A DNA stretch of 8,952 bases from Verrucomicrobiota bacterium (lineage in GTDB: Bacteria; Verrucomicrobiota; Verrucomicrobiia; Limisphaerales; AV2): the NCBI GenBank assembly GCA_003219345.1, contig QHOP01000347.1, positions 1 through 8,952 of the forward strand, given 5' to 3'. The translations under genes and the position numbers were made by a program. Of the stretch, positions 4,947-8,952 are shown in pieces. How positions within the stretch are numbered: the first letter of the stretch is position 1; each line of letters opens with the position of its first letter. The notes under the pieces are model-generated. The model did not search any database. It saw only the letters and a program-made list of their open reading frames with translations, and was not told the origin of the DNA.

Positions 4947-7017
4947 ATATTGGACAGCGTGGCCGTTGGTTCTGTCGCAGAGGCTTCGGAAAACGAGAGC
5001 GACCGGACGGCAGAACCGCAACATGAACAGGAAGACCATCCTCGGCGCCATCGCCGTTCTGGGGATTCTCAGTGCTTCGAGTTTTCTCGTTCTCACCCGG
5101 CGGGAACCGAAAATCGAATTGGGCCCATACCAGGCGTTGGGAGCGGTGGCGGCTGAGGAAACCATCAAGCTGATCGGTGACAAGCGCCAGATTGTTGTCG
5201 TCGCTCAGGATAGCCGCGAATTCGAAATGCCCGCGCTGGCAGCTCAGATCAAGGCGTTCCAGGCAACGGCGCGAAAAAATGCAAAGATGACGGTTGACGT
5301 CGAAAAGATCACCATGGATGCCATGACGATGATGACCGCCGGAGGAAGAATCCCGGCTGAGCAATTCTTCAACATACTTCAGAAGCATCCAAAGGCCGGA
5401 GCGATCGTCCTTTTTTTGGGGTTCCCCCTGTTGGCGAATCGGGACCTGGATGCATTGCAACAGAAGGCTCCGAAGATGGTCGTGGTGGCCGGTTACCGTC
5501 CCGATTACCAACCGCTCCTGGAGAGGCGCCTCATCGATCTGGCGATTGTGCCTCGGTTTGATGCCCTCCCGGAAACGGCCAGGAAGCCGCGGACTCTCCG
5601 TGAATGGGTTGAGCAGGAGTATGTGATCCTCGCGCCGGACACGGCAGCAGCTTTGCCGCGCTGAAATCTCTGCGCCGGCGCGCGGCCAAAGGCGCCACAG
5701 CTTCAACCGGTCAATGTTCGTGGCGTCGATGAGCTGGCGTTCCCACGCTTTGTCGTTCGTAATGGCACTGCAGACGAGCGTCTGGCCGATCTTCTCGATC
5801 ATCTCGGCCTGCGAACACTGCACGACCGTCACGTACGGAAACATGTATTCGGTCTGGGCAATCTTGCGCTCGGGCGCATCGCAGTGGATGACCCACGGAC
5901 GCAAATAAGCGCAGCGTTCCTTCTCCACCAGACGCGAACCGAACTTCGCCGTCATGTCGGTCACGCCGTCCTCTTTCATCTTGTCGAGAATTGAAGCGTG
6001 GATGGCTTGCGCCTGGCCGGGCACGGTGAAGGCCGCGAGACCGGCGGTGGGATCTTCCGGCGGTTTGGCGTCGATGGGACCGAGCCGCTCGGCCAGCGCC
6101 TGCGCGATTTCCTTCGTGTGACGCGAGGCCCAGACGCCGGAGCAATTGATGCAGCCGCGTCCGCTGTTCATATAGACGCTGTCCGCCATCAGATCGAGGT
6201 ATTTTTCCCACTGGTCCACCACGTCGTCGCCCAGCAGGATTTTGCTGAAACCGGGGCCGTGGACCTGCACGCACGGGTTGCCGTGATAGCGTTGCACCGT
6301 CTCGGTGCTGCCGAAAATTTTCACGCGATGACAGCGGTTGACAACTTCCGCGCCCATCTCGCCGCCACCCGGATAAACGCTGATCGCTTCGCGCGGCACG
6401 CCGGCCTTGAAGAACGCCTCGGCCATGCGATAGGGCGTCCACGGCTCCTGCGGACCGGGCTTGAGCACGAGGCCGATTTGCATCGGGATGACCGGCATCC
6501 AAAGCGTGTGCACCCCGGGCGAGTTGGAGGGCAGCACCAGGCCGAGCACCGGTGATTGTGCCTGGTAACTGACGGTGACGCCTCGCGATTCCATGCCGTA
6601 ACCGCGCGTGAGGATTTCGAGGTCGAGACCCCGCGTGAGACAGTCGAGAATACGCTCCATGTTCGAGAGCACGAAGTGATTCTTGGACATGTTGGCCTTG
6701 CACATGTGCTCCGGCAAACCGGTGGACGCGGATTGCTGTCGCGCAAAATCGCCCGGGGATTGCTGCCCGTCGCCCATCGGCAGGGTGGCATCTTTGTAGA
6801 GCTCGCCGGCTTTCTTCATCATCGTGACAAGCTGACGGATGGGAATCTCGCGGAGCACGTCGCGGGCGCGCTGCGCCTTCTTCATGTCCCTGGCGAGCAG
6901 GCCGGGATTGGCCTGGCCCACTTGCGCCAGCGTTTCACCAGTGACGAAATGGACGACCTTGTCGAGTTCGAGGCTCTCGTAAGGTTGGCCCCAGCGGAGG
7001 ACGGGAATCTTGACCAT
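4879..7017 (-). CDS. Aldehyde dehydrogenase-superfamily (acylating/LuxC-like?) enzyme with lost C-terminus and long antisense extension
   Basis: The frame codes 712 residues, but only about the first 440 (to base 5698) look like the enzyme. Visible blocks are LGLVLPSNSPGVHTLW (158-173) at the start of the cofactor domain; Lys187 in LKPGPQEPW; FGSTETV (235-241), matching the classical GSTxxG turn; catalytic Cys289 in SGRGCINC; and Glu390 in EYMFP, matching the E-x-F-G-P site. The classical ELGGK glutamate is replaced by VHGPGFSK (His253), as in CoA-acylating dehydrogenases or LuxC-type acyl-CoA reductases, so the product may be an acyl-CoA reductase. The reaction is NAD(P)-linked aldehyde/acyl conversion in the cytosol; the substrate is unknown. 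After NIDRLKL (434-440) the expected end, remembered as roughly RLNLGP...PHEGN...FLF, is missing. The remaining 272 codons cross a GC-rich junction and read antisense through the gene at 5023-5664, with no family resemblance. The start at ATG 7017 has only a weak GAG upstream. The M28 gene lies upstream on the same strand. Confidence 0.88.
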   Translation of the reverse strand: MVKIPVLRWGQPYESLELDKVVHFVTGETLAQVGQANPGLLARDMKKAQRARDVLREIPIRQLVTMMKKAGELYKDATLPMGDGQQSPGDFARQQSASTGLPEHMCKANMSKNHFVLSNMERILDCLTRGLDLEILTRGYGMESRGVTVSYQAQSPVLGLVLPSNSPGVHTLWMPVIPMQIGLVLKPGPQEPWTPYRMAEAFFKAGVPREAISVYPGGGEMGAEVVNRCHRVKIFGSTETVQRYHGNPCVQVHGPGFSKILLGDDVVDQWEKYLDLMADSVYMNSGRGCINCSGVWASRHTKEIAQALAERLGPIDAKPPEDPTAGLAAFTVPGQAQAIHASILDKMKEDGVTDMTAKFGSRLVEKERCAYLRPWVIHCDAPERKIAQTEYMFPYVTVVQCSQAEMIEKIGQTLVCSAITNDKAWERQLIDATNIDRLKLWRLWPRAGAEISARQSCCRVRREDHILLLNPFTESPRLPGRFREGIKPRHNRQIDEAPLQERLVIGTVTGHHDHLRSLLLQCIQVPIRQQGEPQKKDDRSGLWMLLKYVEELLSRDSSSGGHHRHGIHGDLFDVNRHLCIFSRRCLERLDLSCQRGHFEFAAILSDDNNLALVTDQLDGFLSRHRSQRLVWAQFDFRFPPGENEKTRSTENPQNGDGAEDGLPVHVAVLPSGRSRFPKPLRQNQRPRCPISIPGPRASEDHTFRCRPTRARP
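5023..5664 (+). CDS. Signal-anchored protein of unknown function, periplasmic-binding-protein-like
   Basis: 213 residues; function not recognised. Residues 5-25 form one hydrophobic segment after MNRK, so the protein is exported or anchored in the membrane with the rest outside. The body alternates predicted strands and helices: helix 40-52 then strand QIVVVAQ (56-62); helix ALAAQIKAFQATARK (71-85) then strand MTVDVEKI; helix EQFFNILQKHPKAGAIVLFLG (113-133); strand KMVVVAG (151-157); strand LIDLAIVPR (170-178). This order, with HPKAGAIVLF, recalls type 1 periplasmic sugar-binding proteins in shortened form; that is inference only. It begins 77 nt after the prepilin stop on the same strand, so the two may be cotranscribed and this could be an accessory envelope protein. 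No good ribosome binding site is seen (GGACGG at 5005 is 12 nt away). The 3' end is convergent with, and fully inside, the antisense extension of the dehydrogenase frame. Confidence 0.65.
   Translation: MNRKTILGAIAVLGILSASSFLVLTRREPKIELGPYQALGAVAAEETIKLIGDKRQIVVVAQDSREFEMPALAAQIKAFQATARKNAKMTVDVEKITMDAMTMMTAGGRIPAEQFFNILQKHPKAGAIVLFLGFPLLANRDLDALQQKAPKMVVVAGYRPDYQPLLERRLIDLAIVPRFDALPETARKPRTLREWVEQEYVILAPDTAAALPR
5642..5700. repeat. GC-rich palindromic segment at the convergent gene junction
   Basis: This segment holds the end of the plus-strand gene and the point where dehydrogenase homology is lost. It contains a 5-bp stem (CGGCA 5642-5646 with TGCCG 5654-5658, 7-nt loop) and a perfect 10-bp palindrome GCGCCGGCGC (5672-5681). 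No T-run follows on either strand, so a rho-independent terminator is unlikely. It could be a dispersed palindromic element or a rearrangement scar. No second copy is present in this window. Confidence 0.3.
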
Positions 7018-7175
7018 AACACGCTCTAAATGTCTTTCTGACGACTGTATTCAACGATCTCATTGGCTACTCTGGAACGCGCAGTGGCAAGGAAAATTTT
7101 CTCAGACCGCGAAGATTCACCTGAGGCGCAACGAATGTCTCCGGCCACCACAACCCTCTCCGCTCATCGGCTCAG

Positions 7176-7189
7176 GGAGAGATCTCTCC
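7176..7189. repeat. 14-bp perfect palindrome within a probable dispersed repeat remnant
   Basis: GGAGAGATCTCTCC reads the same on both strands. The flanking sequence from about 7138 (CAACCCTCTCCGCTCATCGG and onward) translates to PPQPSPLIGSGR. That resembles the PSPLxGxGR-type junk peptides produced by interspersed repeats in many GC-rich genomes. The palindrome could form a hairpin or be an operator, but the repeat-remnant reading seems likelier. Confidence 0.35.
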
Positions 7190-7228
7190 GAACGAAAATA
7201 TCGCGCGTTGAACCCCCTGAACCGAGGG

Positions 7229-7327
7229 AAACATCGAAAGTTCAACATCGAACACCGAACGCCGAAATGAGCGAGGATTCGCGCTGCCATTCGATGTTCG
7301 GCGTTGGATGTTCGATGTTGGATGTTC
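7229..7327. repeat. Inverted array of 7-bp repeats (SAACATC / GATGTTS)
   Basis: The right arm has five consecutive heptads starting at 7293, 7300, 7307, 7314 and 7321. Four begin GATGTT and the 7300 unit begins GGCGTT; each ends in C or G. The left arm has heptads of the complementary type (consensus SAACATC) starting at 7229, 7236, 7243, 7250 and 7257, then GAA at 7264. The arms 7243-7266 and 7297-7320 pair at 22 of 24 positions around a 30-nt spacer, so a long hairpin can form in DNA or RNA. It begins about 32 nt beyond the M28 stop codon and could shield that transcript's 3' end. There is no T-run, so it is not a classical terminator. Such heptad blocks resemble dispersed repeats I associate with Pedosphaera-like Verrucomicrobia. 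Confidence 0.85.
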
Positions 7328-7358
7328 CTCCGGGTTCATTCGCGGTCAAACCGGCGGG

Positions 7359-8952
7359 TCACTTCCTCGCTTCCGGCGTAACTTTTAGCGTCACGCGCTG
7401 GCCCTCGCGCAGCACGATGATGTCCACGGGCTGACCGATCTTTACGGCGTCGAGCGCGTAAGTGTAGTCGTAAATGCTCGCGATTTTTTGGCCGGCGAAC
7501 TCGATGATGATATCGCCGCCTGTCAAGCCGGCCTTTTCCGCCGGGCTACCGCCGCGCACGCCCGACAACTTCACGCCTTTCACTTCCGTTGCGTAATCGG
7601 GGACGGTCCCGAGATAGGCGCGCAGGGCATCGCGGCCTCCGGGGCTGCCGCTTCGCTCGACCTTCAGGTAATCCGGCCGCGCCGCATCCGTGACAAGGTC
7701 GAGCGCCAGGCTGCGCGCGAAACGCGTGACGCGTTCGATCTCTTCGTAGTTCAGTTTGTCCGCGACATCGGTGGGACGATGGTAATCGTCATGGCTGCCG
7801 GTGAAGAAAGCCAGCACCGGAATCTGTTTCGGATAGAGAGCCGTGGTGTCCGTGGGCGCATAGGGGTCGTCCTGCAGGACCAGATTGAAACCCGCGGCAA
7901 TGTTGCGCTTTTCAATCAGACGCCGCCACACGCTGGATGAGCCGATGCCTTGCAATATCAGTTTGTTGTCGCGGAGCCGGCCCACCATGTCGAAGTTCAA
8001 ATAAGCGACGATATTCGACAGCGCCAGCGGCGGGTGCTCAGCGAAATATGACGAGCCGAGCAGACCGAGTTCTTCGCCGGACCAGAACGCAACCATGATT
8101 CCGCGCTGAAATTCATCCGGCCTTTTCTCTTCTTCGCCGGCCAAGGATGCCGCGAGTTCGAGCACCGCGGCCACGCCGGAAGCGTTGTCGTCCGCGCCAT
8201 GGTGAATCTGGCCGGCCTCTTCGGCCGTCTCGCGCGAACTGGACGGCTCGCCGCGGCCAAGGTGGTCGAAGTGCGCGCCCAGCAGGACGTATTCGGCGGG
8301 GGCCACCTGGCGGCGCGCAGGCGGAAGACAAGCAATCACGTTGCGGTCATTCTTGCGGAGGCGTTCGACAGCAGTAGCGACTTTCACCCTCACTTTTGGA
8401 ATCACAAAGCCGCCTTCGGCATGCGGGTTCTCCGAATCGAGCGCGGTCTGGAGCGATTTCAAATTCCTGCCGCTGCCGGAAAGAAGCGTGTCGACGACGC
8501 TCGTGCTGATGGAGGCCGCGATGATGTCTGAACTGGATAGACTCCCGTCGGAACTGAGCGGCGCGAGCGCGCCCGGATTCGGCGAATTCGGGCCGGTCAC
8601 AATGAGAACGGCTTTGGCGCCGCGCTCGCGCGCGACCATGGCTTTGTACCGCAGAGCGGCGTAGAGGTTCAGTTCCTGACGCCGTTTCGAGTCGACATTC
8701 TCAGGCGCATAGCGCAGCACGAGCACGATCTTGTTCGTCACGTCGAGCCCGGTGTAGGAGTTGTAGCCTTCGCTGGCCTTGCCCGCGGCGATCAACCCGT
8801 AGCCGGCAAAGACCACTTCGCCTTCGAACTCGCCATTTGAAGTGAAGGACAGCGGGCGGAAATCTTTCTCGACCGCGAATGTCGCCGGTGCGACGCCGGA
8901 CCCGGTGGCGAGAGTAAGCTGGTTTTCGTTCGTAACCACTTTGACGCCGGAG
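7359..8952 (-). CDS. M28 family zinc peptidase with PA and C-terminal PDZ domains, 5' end cut by window edge
   Basis: About 530 residues are visible; the frame stays open to the right edge, so the signal peptide and start lie outside. GTG 8939 is in frame but not a convincing start. Numbered from it: residues about 40-165 form a PA-type insert domain (FAGYGL at 44-49, strand IVLVLRY, ARERGAKAVLIV at 103-114). The M28 catalytic domain follows, with zinc ligands His223 in GAHFDH, Asp251 in GADDNASG, catalytic Glu289 and ligand Glu290 in SGEELGLLGS, Asp317 in NFDM and His387 in DDYHRPTD. All cocatalytic residues are present, so it should be an active dizinc aminopeptidase. The end, about 440-526, is a PDZ domain (GGSPAEKAGLTGGDIIIEFAG). 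PA-M28-PDZ proteins are usually exported and trim peptides from extracellular protein; the PDZ may bind substrate C-termini. The heptad-repeat hairpin follows the stop. Confidence 0.95.
   Translation of the reverse strand, partial: SGVKVVTNENQLTLATGSGVAPATFAVEKDFRPLSFTSNGEFEGEVVFAGYGLIAAGKASEGYNSYTGLDVTNKIVLVLRYAPENVDSKRRQELNLYAALRYKAMVARERGAKAVLIVTGPNSPNPGALAPLSSDGSLSSSDIIAASISTSVVDTLLSGSGRNLKSLQTALDSENPHAEGGFVIPKVRVKVATAVERLRKNDRNVIACLPPARRQVAPAEYVLLGAHFDHLGRGEPSSSRETAEEAGQIHHGADDNASGVAAVLELAASLAGEEEKRPDEFQRGIMVAFWSGEELGLLGSSYFAEHPPLALSNIVAYLNFDMVGRLRDNKLILQGIGSSSVWRRLIEKRNIAAGFNLVLQDDPYAPTDTTALYPKQIPVLAFFTGSHDDYHRPTDVADKLNYEEIERVTRFARSLALDLVTDAARPDYLKVERSGSPGGRDALRAYLGTVPDYATEVKGVKLSGVRGGSPAEKAGLTGGDIIIEFAGQKIASIYDYTYALDAVKIGQPVDIIVLREGQRVTLKVTPEARK

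Larger units (their letters stand above)
7018..7358. other. 341-nt spacer between the M28 peptidase and the dehydrogenase
   Basis: I see no credible gene in this spacer; the short open frames here are translations of repeats. From the right it holds the inverted heptad-repeat block (7229-7327), then a palindrome-containing stretch (about 7138-7190), then about 120 nt before the dehydrogenase start without a clear promoter. A weak minus-strand TTGAAT/TTTAGA pair was considered too poor to call. Confidence 0.6.

Noticed and set aside
4597..5022. Upstream extension of the 5023-5664 frame into the prepilin gene
   Set aside because: It overlaps the prepilin in another frame. The hydrophobic signal segment right after ATG 5023 marks the true N-terminus.
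5711..6703. Minus-strand 330-codon frame inside the dehydrogenase
   Set aside because: Arg/Gly-rich off-frame reading of the dehydrogenase coding sequence on the same strand; no motif of its own.
7241..7322. Rho-independent terminator for the M28 gene
   Set aside because: The hairpin is long and imperfect with a 30-nt loop and no T-run after it. It is better described as an inverted repeat array.
7243..7327. LexA/SOS-type GAAC...GTTC operator
   Set aside because: GAAC and GTTC words arise from the 7-bp repeat units in many registers. They are not placed in front of any gene start as an operator would be.
7010..7434. Small plus-strand open frames in the 7018-7358 spacer
   Set aside because: They translate the heptad repeats and adjacent repeat remnants, with no ribosome binding site and no conserved domain.

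Overview
The window looks like chromosomal DNA from a GC-rich Verrucomicrobiota bacterium (Limisphaerales/Pedosphaera-like) or a close PVC relative. The basis is a prepilin with a GFTLIE cleavage site and an H-X9-DG motif, a Tat-exported Gfo/Idh/MocA oxidoreductase, and an intergenic block of 7-bp GATGTTC-type repeats like those scattered through such genomes. The taxonomic call rests on remembered family distribution, not on a search. I see no RNA gene, CRISPR array, transposase or phage gene.

Left part, all on the minus strand. Reading leftwards: a shrunken YchF/DUF933-like protein without a usable GTPase site (3943-3362, with its C-terminal tail stranded beyond an in-frame TAG down to 3296); a Tat-signal Gfo/Idh/MocA oxidoreductase (3103-1751); and an exported CocE/NonD alpha-amino-acid-ester-hydrolase-like enzyme (1622 to the window edge, incomplete). 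The last two look like exported or envelope enzymes of organic-matter breakdown; the spacers (about 130-190 nt) do not prove an operon.

Middle, plus strand: a type II secretion/type IV pilus-like prepilin (open frame 4032-4946), whose natural start at 4180 seems cut off by a one-base frameshift, then a small signal-anchored protein of unknown function with a periplasmic-binding-protein-like pattern (5023-5664).

Right part, minus strand: an aldehyde dehydrogenase-superfamily enzyme (starts 7017). Its recognisable homology stops at about 5698, but its frame runs on antisense through the whole 5023-5664 gene to 4879. Further right are a 341-nt spacer with an inverted heptad-repeat block, and an M28 zinc peptidase with PA and PDZ domains whose N-terminus lies beyond the right edge.

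There is no convincing new multi-gene system. The most notable observations are three genes with odd ends (YchF-like protein with an internal TAG and preserved tail, prepilin with a displaced start, ALDH with a lost C-terminus and a long antisense extension), the GTPase-less YchF derivative itself, and the heptad-repeat inverted array at 7229-7327. Three such anomalies within 4 kb could mean local decay or rearrangement, or base-level and assembly errors in a draft sequence.
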